A stretch of 64,000 nucleotides of DNA. It comes from Bacillus sp. B-jedd. GTDB taxonomy: Bacteria; Bacillota; Bacilli; Bacillales; Cytobacillaceae. Numbering within the stretch: the stretch's first letter is position 1; each line of letters starts with the position of its first letter. The stretch lies in NCBI RefSeq assembly GCF_000821085.1, contig NZ_CCXR01000001.1, positions 3,121,001 to 3,185,000 of the forward strand, in the 5' to 3' direction. Shown here in pieces: positions 1 through 7,517 of the stretch. The position numbers and the translations under genes are program-made. Under the pieces are notes generated by a model, which was given only the letters and a program-made list of their open reading frames with translations, was not told where the DNA came from and ran no database searches.

Positions 1-863
1 GGCTCGATTTTAAGAATCTCCCTATCCTTCGTCCACACATCAAAGCTGCAGCCTACCCCGCAGAACGTACAGACTGTTTTCGTTTTCTTGATCCGCTCTT
101 TGCGCATGGCCGATTCCATATCGGAAATCGCAAGAATAGAACCATAGCCGGTTTCAATTCCCTTTGTCATCTCAATCATCGGTCTGAGTGTCTGTTTTGC
201 TATACCAGTCAGGAATCCGGCTTCCCCTTCCATGCCTTTTTCCATCATTGCATTGCATGGGCAGACAGTTGAGCAGTGGCCGCACGACACGCAGGAGGAT
301 TCGTTAATTGGCACATCATTATCCCAAATGACACGGGGGCGATCACGGTCCCAATCAATCCTTAGCGTCTCTGTGACCTGGACATCCTGGCAAGCTTCCA
401 CACAGCGCCCGCATAAGATACACTGGTCGGGATCATACCGATAAAACGGGTTAGAATCATCAATTTCATATGGTTTCTGATCAAACGGAATGCTTTGATG
501 ATTGATTTTCATCTGCTTAACGGTGTTATGGATTTCGCAAGTTCCGTTGTTATAATCGCAGACTGTACAATACAGTTCATGGTTATAAAGAATTTTGTCC
601 ATTGCCATCGTCTGCGCTTTTTTCACATCTGGCGTAACAGTATTGATGACATCACCATTTTGCAGCGGGGTCGAACAGGAACGGACTAATTCGCCGTTTA
701 CCTCGACAATACACGTGTCACATGTCTCAATCGGACCAAGGCTCGGATGATAGCAGACATGGGGGACTTCGATTGAACTATCCGCCAAATACTGCAGGAC
801 GGTTTGGCTGCCCTCGGCTTCGGCAGTAACCCCGTTGATTTTCAATTGAATCTTCTCAGGCAA
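1..863 (-). CDS. Formate dehydrogenase alpha subunit, YjgC/YrhE type (5' part; runs off the window)
   Basis: Cytosolic molybdopterin enzyme oxidising formate to CO2. About 287 N-terminal residues are visible. In order they show a plant-type [2Fe-2S] ferredoxin domain (Cys in PHVCYHPS and ETCDTCIVEV), a His-Cys3 cluster segment (NHELYCTVCDYNNGTC), two [4Fe-4S] motifs (CILCGRCVEAC and CVSCGHCSTVC), and the start of the bis-MGD domain (CTFCGVGCSFD), after which the window ends. This domain order is that of the Bacillus YjgC/YrhE proteins. The start is TTG at 863, with a purine-rich AAGGGTGGG just upstream; GTG at 872 in the same frame is the alternative. The catalytic Cys or Sec lies outside the window. 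Confidence 0.93.
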   Translation of the reverse strand, partial: MPEKIQLKINGVTAEAEGSQTVLQYLADSSIEVPHVCYHPSLGPIETCDTCIVEVNGELVRSCSTPLQNGDVINTVTPDVKKAQTMAMDKILYNHELYCTVCDYNNGTCEIHNTVKQMKINHQSIPFDQKPYEIDDSNPFYRYDPDQCILCGRCVEACQDVQVTETLRIDWDRDRPRVIWDNDVPINESSCVSCGHCSTVCPCNAMMEKGMEGEAGFLTGIAKQTLRPMIEMTKGIETGYGSILAISDMESAMRKERIKKTKTVCTFCGVGCSFDVWTKDREILKIE

Positions 864-1003
864 TACACCCACCCTTTCCCACTTGAAATAACTTTTCTGA
901 AAAAGCCTCTTCCTTCCCCTACCCTTAATAGTTCGAAACTAAAACACTACGAGGTTAGGTTTTTCTTTTTAGCTTGAGCTTCATTTTTCCGTGCTTAACA
1001 AAA

Positions 1004-1031
1004 GCAGCTCCCTACACTAGGGAGCCGCTGC
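1004..1031 (-). terminator. Rho-independent terminator of the SH3b/C39 protease gene
   Basis: GC-rich inverted repeat around CTCCCTA/TAGGGAG followed on the minus strand by TTTTGTT, just past the stop at 1039. Confidence 0.75.
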
Positions 1032-1038
1032 AAAATAG

Positions 1039-2151
1039 TTATTTTACGACAAGCGCACGTTTGCCCATCGCATTGTAAATACTGATAAATTTTGACTTTG
1101 ACACCTTAATATTTTTCCCGACCGCTTCACTATCGTTAAAGTAAACATATTTATCATCCACTCCCGTTACAACAATGCAATGAAGAGGTTTTGGAGCGGA
1201 AATCGTTTTGCCGGATGAAGTCTTCCAACTCCTTGCTCCTGGCATCTCATAATTGATCGTAAACCAGACGAGGACCGGTGCGCCTTTTTTCACATACGCC
1301 TCAACCTCTGAAAAATTCTTTCCAGTCAAATTCACTCCTCCAGGACGATACTGGTCAAGGAGTCTCTTCAACGGACCTGGATTAATTGTATATCCATTAT
1401 CAAAGGGAGTTCCTACAAAGCCGACATTCGGGTCGCCCCAAATGCGGATAGAACCATTCGCATTTCTCACCAGTTTCGTAGAATCATAAGGCATTTTCCT
1501 TGCCAGCGTGCCCTTGCTGACCTTTACCCCATAATAATTCAGTGCCATTGCCAGTGAAGTGACTTCACAGCCGCTCGGCAGCTCAGGCCGTTGGGCGATA
1601 AGCGGCACATTCAATAGTTTCGCCGCAGTTGATGTTGTTATATATTGGCCGCTAACAAAACCGGTTTTGCCATTGTAATTGATTCTGTACCATCCATTGC
1701 TTTCCTTTTTTATGACCTTAACTATTGCACCGTTTTTCAACTGGCCGATTTTTTTATGCTTTGTACCTGGTCCGGTACGCACATTCAGCGCTGAGGCTGT
1801 TACTCTGTATGTAGTGGATGCCGTGGATGATGACGTAACATATTGCCCCGAAACATAGGCTGTTTTCCCTTTATAGGAAATTTTGTACCAGCCATTGCTC
1901 TGGATCTGAATTACCTGAACCGAACTTCCCCTTGGCAAACCTCCGATTCTTGCAAAATTAGTCCCCGGCCCGGTACGAACATTCAGGTTCGAGGCCGTCA
2001 CAGTATAGACTGGCCCAGCCGCTTCAGCAACTTCGGGTTTCCCTAATGGAATAAAGCTTCCCGTTGTCAGCATGGAACCTGTGAGAATCACCGAAGCCAC
2101 AATCCCTTTCGAAAGAGTGCGCAAAATCAACCCTTTCTTCTTTTTTACCAA
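1039..2151 (-). CDS. Secreted SH3b-domain C39-like cysteine peptidase
   Basis: About 370 residues. A basic N-terminus and hydrophobic segment form a signal peptide ending near EVAEAAGP. Two bacterial SH3 domains follow, each with VRTGPGT (roughly residues 47-107 and 113-172). The C-terminal half is a Peptidase_C39_2-type domain with Cys in PSGCEVTS, His in PLHCIVVTG and an acidic or Asn residue in YVYFNDSE. The SH3b pair probably binds cell wall, so the protein is likely an exported wall-associated papain-fold enzyme; its substrate is unknown. The start is TTG at 2151, because GGAGGAG sits at proper spacing; an in-frame ATG at 2277 would place a long non-signal-like extension before the signal peptide. 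Single-gene unit with its own terminator. Confidence 0.85.
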   Translation of the reverse strand: MVKKKKGLILRTLSKGIVASVILTGSMLTTGSFIPLGKPEVAEAAGPVYTVTASNLNVRTGPGTNFARIGGLPRGSSVQVIQIQSNGWYKISYKGKTAYVSGQYVTSSSTASTTYRVTASALNVRTGPGTKHKKIGQLKNGAIVKVIKKESNGWYRINYNGKTGFVSGQYITTSTAAKLLNVPLIAQRPELPSGCEVTSLAMALNYYGVKVSKGTLARKMPYDSTKLVRNANGSIRIWGDPNVGFVGTPFDNGYTINPGPLKRLLDQYRPGGVNLTGKNFSEVEAYVKKGAPVLVWFTINYEMPGARSWKTSSGKTISAPKPLHCIVVTGVDDKYVYFNDSEAVGKNIKVSKSKFISIYNAMGKRALVVK

Positions 2152-2324
2152 AATTATCTCCTCCCGATCTATTGTTTTGTATTCAAGTGCTTGCCTGTTC
2201 GACAAACATCTACAAAATATAAGGAATATTTCGGGAAGTCTAATAATACGGCTTCTATAAGCAAAAATTGATAACAAAGACTTACCTTACATCGGAAAAA
2301 TGGGAATTTCGGATTACATAGCCA

Positions 2325-2355
2325 AAAAGCCCGGCATTCATTTCCGCCAGGCTTA
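2325..2355 (-). terminator. Terminator after the CotF-like gene
   Basis: Stem GCCCGGC/GCCAGGC read on the minus strand downstream of the stop at 2382, followed by a short T run. Confidence 0.55.
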
Positions 2356-2381
2356 AATTACTCGTTTATTAAAGTTAATAT

Positions 2382-2882
2382 TTACTCTTCACGCATGCTG
2401 ATTGCCCTGCGCGCCAGCGTGATATCATTCTGCAATAGTTTTCCCAGGTCATAGGATGGATATAATCCTTTGCTGTACATATAATTGTAAATCCGTTCAT
2501 GGCCCCGGACTGCCTTCGTAAGATGGTTTGTAAACGTCCTCCTTAGCTGAGGCGTGGCAGTTTCCGTTACAGCAATCCCGTAGTTCCGGACAAGTGTTTT
2601 TGACATCGCTAGCAAGTCTCCCGCATAAAAACCGTTATCTTCCCTTAAATCCTCCTCATCATCCCGGCCTACCTGCCCAGGAGCTGAAGGATAAAATTGG
2701 AGCAGCTCCGTTAAATTCTCTTCAAGGTCACGGACCGTTCCCTGATAAATTTCCCTCAACTGAGTGTCGGTAACTCGTTTCAGGCCCATTTTCGTTTTCA
2801 TTAATCCTACAGACTGAAAAGCAGTCAACTCATGCATCTCGAGCGTCTCATGCCAGGCAAGTGTCCTTCTCTCTTCATTCAT
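2382..2882 (-). CDS. CotF-like spore coat protein
   Basis: A 166-residue cytosolic-type protein with no signal peptide. LAWHETLEMHELTAFQS near the N-terminus, the long helices, and the C-terminal NYMYSKGLYPSYDL segment fit the coat-F (CotF/YhcQ-like) family of small helical spore proteins. The family is associated with the spore coat or inner spore; the exact role of this member cannot be told from sequence. The ATG at 2882 was chosen over an upstream in-frame ATG at 2912 because GGAGGG lies seven bases before it. Single gene with its own terminator. Confidence 0.75.
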   Translation of the reverse strand: MNEERRTLAWHETLEMHELTAFQSVGLMKTKMGLKRVTDTQLREIYQGTVRDLEENLTELLQFYPSAPGQVGRDDEEDLREDNGFYAGDLLAMSKTLVRNYGIAVTETATPQLRRTFTNHLTKAVRGHERIYNYMYSKGLYPSYDLGKLLQNDITLARRAISMREE

Positions 2883-2981
2883 CCCAATTCCCTCCATTTT
2901 CAAAAACATCACTTTAACGTATTCGGGAGGAAGGAAAATGGTTATTCGTCCAACTGAAAATCACTTTTTCAATCGGGACAA

Positions 2982-4145
2982 TCACCTGAGCGCCTGCTCC
3001 AAATCACTAATGATCCGTCCGCTATCTCCAAGACCGACCGCCAGGCGGATCGTCCCCGGATCAATTTGTTCGGACAGTAGCTGCCGTTCATTACTGCCTG
3101 TATTTGGGGTTAAGGCCAGACTTTCAAAAGAGCCCCAGGAAACACCGATTTTGATATATTCCAGCCTGTCCAGTACCCTCTTTACTCCTTCATACCCGCC
3201 ATCCACCGTAAACGCCATCACCCCTGTATAGCCTGTAAGATTGCTTTTGCCAAGAGAAAAGTCCGGATGCGTAGGATGCCCAGGATACAGAACACGTAAA
3301 ACGTTCGGATGCCCTTCCAGAAAGGCAGCTATTTTTATCGCATTCTCCTGGTGTCCATGCATTCTGTAAGGGAGCGTCCTGAGTCCCCTGAGGAGCAAAG
3401 ATGCTTCATATGGCGAAAAAGACGCGCCCATCAAAAGAAATTCTTTTGTAAAAAGCGTTCCCATTATTTCTTTCCCGGCAATGACCGCCCCGCCGACAAG
3501 GTCACTGTGGCCGCCGAGATATTTGGACAATGAATGGACGACGATATCAACTCCATGCAATAGAGGCTTCTGGAAAAGAGGGGTTGCCCAGGTGTTGTCA
3601 ATGATCGTCCGGATGCCGCGCTTTTTAGCAAGGGAAGCCACCGTATCCAGATCAGTTAGCCTGAATGTCATATAAGAGGGGCTTTCCATAAAAATGACTG
3701 CGGTATTAGCCTGTATGTATTTTTCAATAACTTCCGCATCCGTTTCATAACAAATAGTATGGGAAATTCCGAATTTGCCGAGGTACTTTATTAGTTCCAT
3801 AGTGGAAAAGTAGAGGTTGCTGACACACAAAACGTGGTCCCCGCTTTTTACGGAGTTTAGCAAAGCTGCTGTGATGGCGGCCATGCCGGAGGAAAAGCAG
3901 CGGCATACTTCCCCGCGTTCGAGTGCGGCGAGCTTCATCTCGGCTACTTCTATTGTAGGATTGGTCCCCCTTGTATAGACGTATTGCTCCTGCTCGTTCA
4001 TGACCGCCTCTGACAGGCTGTCCGTTGTTTCATAAACAAACAGGGAGCTGCCAAAGATTGGGGGAATCACGGCGCCTCCAAACTCTTTGCGCCGGTCTCC
4101 GTATTCGAGGCAAATCTCGAGATCCTGCTCCCATTGATTTTTCAT
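2982..4145 (-). CDS. PLP-dependent trans-sulfuration enzyme (Cys/Met metabolism family)
   Basis: 387 residues, the usual length for the cystathionine gamma-synthase / gamma-lyase / O-acetylhomoserine sulfhydrylase family. The N-terminus has YVYTRGTNPT, the PLP-phosphate region has FSSGMAAITAAL, and the Schiff-base lysine lies in HSLSKYLGGHSD. It catalyses beta- or gamma-replacement or elimination on a sulfur amino acid or its activated homoserine precursor; which reaction cannot be fixed from sequence. No S-box or T-box leader fits in the short space before the gene. GGAGGAATC precedes the ATG. It stands alone, not in a met or cys operon. Confidence 0.85.
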   Translation of the reverse strand: MKNQWEQDLEICLEYGDRRKEFGGAVIPPIFGSSLFVYETTDSLSEAVMNEQEQYVYTRGTNPTIEVAEMKLAALERGEVCRCFSSGMAAITAALLNSVKSGDHVLCVSNLYFSTMELIKYLGKFGISHTICYETDAEVIEKYIQANTAVIFMESPSYMTFRLTDLDTVASLAKKRGIRTIIDNTWATPLFQKPLLHGVDIVVHSLSKYLGGHSDLVGGAVIAGKEIMGTLFTKEFLLMGASFSPYEASLLLRGLRTLPYRMHGHQENAIKIAAFLEGHPNVLRVLYPGHPTHPDFSLGKSNLTGYTGVMAFTVDGGYEGVKRVLDRLEYIKIGVSWGSFESLALTPNTGSNERQLLSEQIDPGTIRLAVGLGDSGRIISDLEQALR

Positions 4146-4239
4146 ATTTCCCGATTCCTCCTTCTCGCCATTTTATATGGCTAGTTTGGGCTTTAGAAAG
4201 AGGAAATATAATCTCCTGCCCTATCAAGGCAAAAATAAA

Positions 4240-4270
4240 AACAGGCTCCCCTAAGGGAACCTGTTTTTTA
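4240..4270. terminator. Strong terminator after the cold shock gene
   Basis: AACAGGCTCCC/GGGAACCTGTT stem with A and T runs on both sides; serves the minus-strand csp gene. Confidence 0.85.
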
Positions 4271-4286
4271 TGGGCAAAACCTAAAA

Positions 4287-4487
4287 TTAGTTTTTGCGAA
4301 CGTTAGCAGCTTGTGGTCCACGAGCTCCTTGTTCAACGTCGAAAGTTACTTCTTGGCCTTCTTCAAGAGTTTTGAAGCCTTCGCCTTGGATAGCTGAGAA
4401 GTGAACGAATACATCGTCTCCACCTTCGCGCTCGATGAATCCGAAACCTTTTTCTGCATTAAACCATTTTACTTTACCGTTTTCCAT
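4287..4487 (-). CDS. Cold shock protein, CspB/CspD type
   Basis: A 66-residue single cold shock domain. It has both RNA-binding motifs (RNP1 KGFGFIER and RNP2 VFVHFSAI) and the N-terminal [12 protein letters not shown] strand. It binds single-stranded RNA or DNA and acts as an RNA chaperone. AGGAGG lies before the ATG. The roughly 100 bases upstream, before an AT-rich promoter-like stretch, would form a long leader, as is common for csp genes; no cold-box could be confirmed by eye. Confidence 0.95.
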   Translation of the reverse strand: MENGKVKWFNAEKGFGFIEREGGDDVFVHFSAIQGEGFKTLEEGQEVTFDVEQGARGPQAANVRKN

Positions 4488-4704
4488 TTTTGTTGCCTCC
4501 TAGTGTGTTTACCACACAATTGTATTACTATTCTTGCTCAAACGTATCCAGGCGATGTCGCTTGTTACCGAACAAAAATAATTCTTGATTAGAATAACAT
4601 GAATAGAAATAAAAGGCAAGCGAAGGGATAAAAACTAATCATCCTTTATTTTCCACCATTCGACAACCTCACTTTTCTCAATAGAAATGAGCACTAAAAC
4701 AGCA

Positions 4705-4737
4705 ACAAAATCGCCCGGTTACCCGGATTGATTTTGT
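4705..4737 (-). terminator. Terminator after ribokinase
   Basis: Interrupted stem CAAAATC..CCGG/CCGG..GATTTTG just downstream of the stop at 4761, followed on the minus strand by TTGCTGTTTT. Confidence 0.6.
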
Positions 4738-4760
4738 TTAATTCTGTCAGTATTTGTTGA

Positions 4761-5669
4761 TTATCTTTTTTCCAAGTTTGCGTTATGTAAGAAGCGATCT
4801 ACATCCAACCGGGTTGGCATACCGCCCTGGGCTCCGAGTTTGGTGACGGAAAGGGCCGCGGCCGCATTTGCGAAGCGGCAGGCTTCCGCCAAATCGAATC
4901 CTTCACTTAGCGCATAGGCAAGGGCTCCATTAAACGTATCCCCAGCACCAGTCGTATCAACTGCCTCGACTTGGAAGGCGGGTATTTCAGCCTGTTCCCT
5001 GGAATAAATGCGTACTCCCCTTGATCCCTGTGTAACAATGCACTTTTTCATGAATTTTCCCCTCTTGTGCTCCGCCCAGCCGGAGGAATGGAGCAGCAGC
5101 TTATATTCGTGCTCGTTAGGAGTAAGGATATCCACATTCTCCATTAAACCTTCAGGAAGGGGTTGGAAAGGCGCCGGGTTTAGTAATACTTTCACTCCGT
5201 GTCTTTTGGCTAATTCTGCAGCCTTTTCGACTGATTCAAGAGGGATTTCTAGTTGAAGCAGGATTATATCGCTGGCCGCGATGACTTCTTCCTGTTTTCC
5301 CACAAACTCGGGAGTGACCAGAAAATTAGCGCCAGGTACCACGATAATGCTATTGTCCCCACCTGATAGAGTAATGGTGGCGATTCCGGTTGATGTTCCC
5401 GCTCCTTTGTCTATTTGGCCAGTGTGAATTGATTCACTTCCAAGATGGGCTATCAGTTCCCGGCCAAAAGCGTCTTCCCCCACACAGCCGACCATTGTGA
5501 CGTCCGCGCCAAGCCTCGCAGCAGCGACGGCCTGGTTTGCCCCTTTCCCACCAGGTATCGTATAAAAAGCTTCGCCCAATAATGTTTCGCCCATTTTGGG
5601 TACCTGCTCTGTTTTTGTAACCAAGTCCATGTTAATACTGCCTATAACGGTAATTTTCTTTTTTGCCAT
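4761..5669 (-). CDS. rbsK: Ribokinase
   Basis: 302 residues of the PfkB carbohydrate kinase family. The first signature is PGGKGANQAVAAARLG, and the second, with the catalytic Asp, is DTTGAGDTFNGALAYAL. The N-terminal ITVIGSINMDLV strand is typical of ribokinase, which makes ribose-5-phosphate from ribose and ATP. The usual rbsD and rbsACB transport genes and rbsR are not adjacent, so this copy is an orphan and could serve nucleoside or ribose salvage. Two LacI-type palindromes lie 160-260 bases upstream. Confidence 0.9.
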   Translation of the reverse strand: MAKKKITVIGSINMDLVTKTEQVPKMGETLLGEAFYTIPGGKGANQAVAAARLGADVTMVGCVGEDAFGRELIAHLGSESIHTGQIDKGAGTSTGIATITLSGGDNSIIVVPGANFLVTPEFVGKQEEVIAASDIILLQLEIPLESVEKAAELAKRHGVKVLLNPAPFQPLPEGLMENVDILTPNEHEYKLLLHSSGWAEHKRGKFMKKCIVTQGSRGVRIYSREQAEIPAFQVEAVDTTGAGDTFNGALAYALSEGFDLAEACRFANAAAALSVTKLGAQGGMPTRLDVDRFLHNANLEKR

Positions 5670-5827
5670 ACGTTCATCCTATCCTTTCATTGATTGGCCT
5701 TTACTGAGGGCAGCTTCAAACCGTAAACGGGACGCCGCTAAGTTCTTTACCCTTTCCAGGTCAGAATAAGTCTCGCGGCAATTGAATTCAATTTAAAGAT
5801 CATCTGGCAAGTCCTCAAACCACCAAA

Positions 5828-5841
5828 TGAAACCGGTTACA
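5828..5841. promoter_or_regulatory. cre-like palindrome upstream of rbsK
   Basis: TGAAACCGGTTACA fits the CcpA cre consensus TGWNANCGNTNWCA at every fixed position. It lies 159 bases upstream of the rbsK start, in the 438-base gap between rbsK and rodA. CcpA or another LacI-family regulator could bind. Confidence 0.5.
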
Positions 5842-5916
5842 GATTGAAACAAAAAAAAGCTTATGCTCGTCTATTATTTAGAAACACTATGTATCTTAAA
5901 AATTTGTTCCCTATAA

Positions 5917-5930
5917 TGTAACCCGTTACA
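5917..5930. promoter_or_regulatory. Second LacI-type palindrome in the rbsK-rodA gap
   Basis: TGTAACCCGTTACA has 6-base arms TGTAAC/GTTACA around a CC centre. It resembles the site 89 bases away but lacks the central CG of a strict cre. The rest of the 5670-6107 gap is AT-rich, with nothing else recognised. Confidence 0.4.
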
Positions 5931-6107
5931 TCGAATTGTATGCCTTTTCCTATTTATTGTCAATCTTAACGGAAAAATTTTGCTTTTTTCATCAGGAAAG
6001 CCTGCCGGGCTCATTAAAATAGGTTACACTAGAAAGTGAGAGTGAAAGATTTGGAAAGATTCTCTATTTCCCTATTTTCACCAACATCGAAAGCGGAGAT
6101 AAGAATA

Positions 6108-7268
6108 ATGGATAAATTCCAAAAAAACTATTATGATTCAACTTTGTTGTTTATCATATTCCTTTTTATGATCATCAGCTGCATCTCTGTATACAGTTCA
6201 CAAAAATACTTGCCATACCCAGATAACTTCGCCTTGAAGCAGGCAGTTTGGTTTGTCGCTGGGTTAAGTCTTTCTTCTATTGTTTACTTTTTTGATTTTG
6301 AACAGATTAAAAGGATTTCACCATTTGCCTACATTTTCGGCGTATTGGTTTTGGTTGCCCTTTTCCTGGCACCTGAACCGTTTGCGAAGGAAATTAAGGG
6401 GGCTAAGGCGTGGTTCCAGATTCCCGGCTTTGGTTCGCTGCAGCCTTCCGAATTTATGAAAGTGTTTCTGATTTTATTCATTGGCCGAATCATCGTAAAC
6501 CACAATGACGTGCATTTTCGCAGGACAACCGGGACCGATATCCTATTGCTATGTAAAATTGGCCTTGCCGCAGCCTTGCCACTCGCCTTTATTTTGCTGC
6601 AGCCTGATGCGGGCACCGCGATGGCTGTCTCTGCTATCATAATCGGGATGATTTTTGTTTCAGGCATCAATTGGCGAATTATCGCGTTAATGGGATTAAT
6701 CGCGACAGTATTGCTTGGAGGCCTCGTCTTTATCTATATTGAGGCGCCGGAGTTGTTGCTTCTCGTTCTTGATAAATATCAGCTGAACCGGATTGATGCC
6801 TGGATTGATCCGTTTAAATACAGGGATGGCATTTCCTATCAGCTTGCAAATTCAATTTTGGCAATCGGTTCCGGCACCATGTATGGAAAAGGCTTCAACG
6901 GAGCGCAAGTAATCGTCCCTGAAGCCCACTCAGACTTTATTTTTACTATCATAGGGGAAGAATTCGGCTTTTTCGGGGCCAGCGTTGTTATCTCGCTCTA
7001 CTTTATCCTGATCTATCGGATCATCGTCATTGCGCTGCGCAACAAGGGACAATACGAAAGCCTGATCGCCACGGGCGTCATTTCTATGCTTACCTTCCAT
7101 ATCTTTGAAAACATCGGCATGGTCATCGGCCTCATGCCGATAACAGGAATCCCTCTGCCACTCTTAAGCTACGGCGGAAGCTCCCTGCTCGGCACACTGC
7201 TGTCCCTGACACTTATCCTCAACATTTCCGCCAAAACAAAAAAATACATGTTTGGGGATGATGACTGA
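6108..7268 (+). CDS. rodA: Rod-shape / SEDS peptidoglycan polymerase, RodA-like
   Basis: A 386-residue polytopic membrane protein of the FtsW/RodA/SpoVE (SEDS) family, which polymerises lipid II into glycan strands with a class B PBP partner. Visible family motifs are QPDAGTAM in the middle, the extracellular HSDFIFTIIGEEFGF, and the C-terminal MPITGIPLPLLSYGGSS. The ATG at 6108 is chosen because GGAGATAAG precedes it and the first membrane segment begins soon after; an upstream in-frame start at 6036 has no good site. It stands alone, away from a division cluster, which favours RodA over FtsW. Confidence 0.88.
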   Translation: MDKFQKNYYDSTLLFIIFLFMIISCISVYSSQKYLPYPDNFALKQAVWFVAGLSLSSIVYFFDFEQIKRISPFAYIFGVLVLVALFLAPEPFAKEIKGAKAWFQIPGFGSLQPSEFMKVFLILFIGRIIVNHNDVHFRRTTGTDILLLCKIGLAAALPLAFILLQPDAGTAMAVSAIIIGMIFVSGINWRIIALMGLIATVLLGGLVFIYIEAPELLLLVLDKYQLNRIDAWIDPFKYRDGISYQLANSILAIGSGTMYGKGFNGAQVIVPEAHSDFIFTIIGEEFGFFGASVVISLYFILIYRIIVIALRNKGQYESLIATGVISMLTFHIFENIGMVIGLMPITGIPLPLLSYGGSSLLGTLLSLTLILNISAKTKKYMFGDDD

Positions 7269-7303
7269 GGCATTTCATTTCTAGGTGGGTTTGAAAAATA
7301 GTA

Positions 7304-7336
7304 AAAGGCGCTTCCGGTATAGCTGGAAGCGCCTTT
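7304..7336. terminator. Bidirectional terminator between rodA and the signal-peptide gene
   Basis: AAAGGCGCTTCC/GGAAGCGCCTTT stem with A and T runs at the two ends, between convergent rodA (+) and the peptide gene (-). Confidence 0.85.
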
Positions 7337-7360
7337 CTTTTGCCTTGATGGCTTACCCTC

Positions 7361-7504
7361 TTATAGAGGCGGGTGAATCGGGTGAGACGAAAGTGTAGAT
7401 AACGGCGGGTGGATCGGATGTGCGGAGGCCTGGGACGGCGCCGCTCCTGCTGCAAACAGACCAAGAGTAAAGACAGTGCAAAGTACGACAATTGCTTTTT
7501 TCAT
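7361..7504 (-). CDS. Secreted quorum-sensing peptide precursor with a duplicated heptapeptide (NprX/Phr-like)
   Basis: A 47-residue ORF beginning 13 bases after the receptor stop codon, with AAAGGAGG before its ATG. MKKAIVVLC and a hydrophobic core form a Sec signal peptide with a likely cleavage site after SQASA. The exported part reads HPIHPPLSTLSSHPIHPPL: the heptapeptide HPIHPPL occurs twice, each copy after a small residue. The two copies differ at four nucleotides, all synonymous (CAT/CAC, ATC/ATT, CCG/CCT, TTA/CTA), which points to selection on the peptide. Small secreted precursors directly downstream of an RNPP receptor are the hallmark of nprR-nprX, plcR-papR and rap-phr pairs; mature peptides there are 5-8 residues taken from the C-terminus and imported by Opp. 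That HPIHPPL is the ligand is inference. Confidence 0.8.
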   Translation of the reverse strand: MKKAIVVLCTVFTLGLFAAGAAPSQASAHPIHPPLSTLSSHPIHPPL

Positions 7505-7517
7505 AATTTTTCCTCCT

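Noticed and set aside
4146-4239. S-box (SAM) riboswitch before the trans-sulfuration gene
   Set aside because: The space before the gene is short and ends at the csp terminator; no S-box stems could be seen.
7219-7491. Minus-strand 90-codon frame
   Set aside because: Overlaps the end of rodA and the signal-peptide gene in another frame, has no ribosome binding site and an implausible Arg-rich composition; the 47-codon frame with AAAGGAGG is the real gene.
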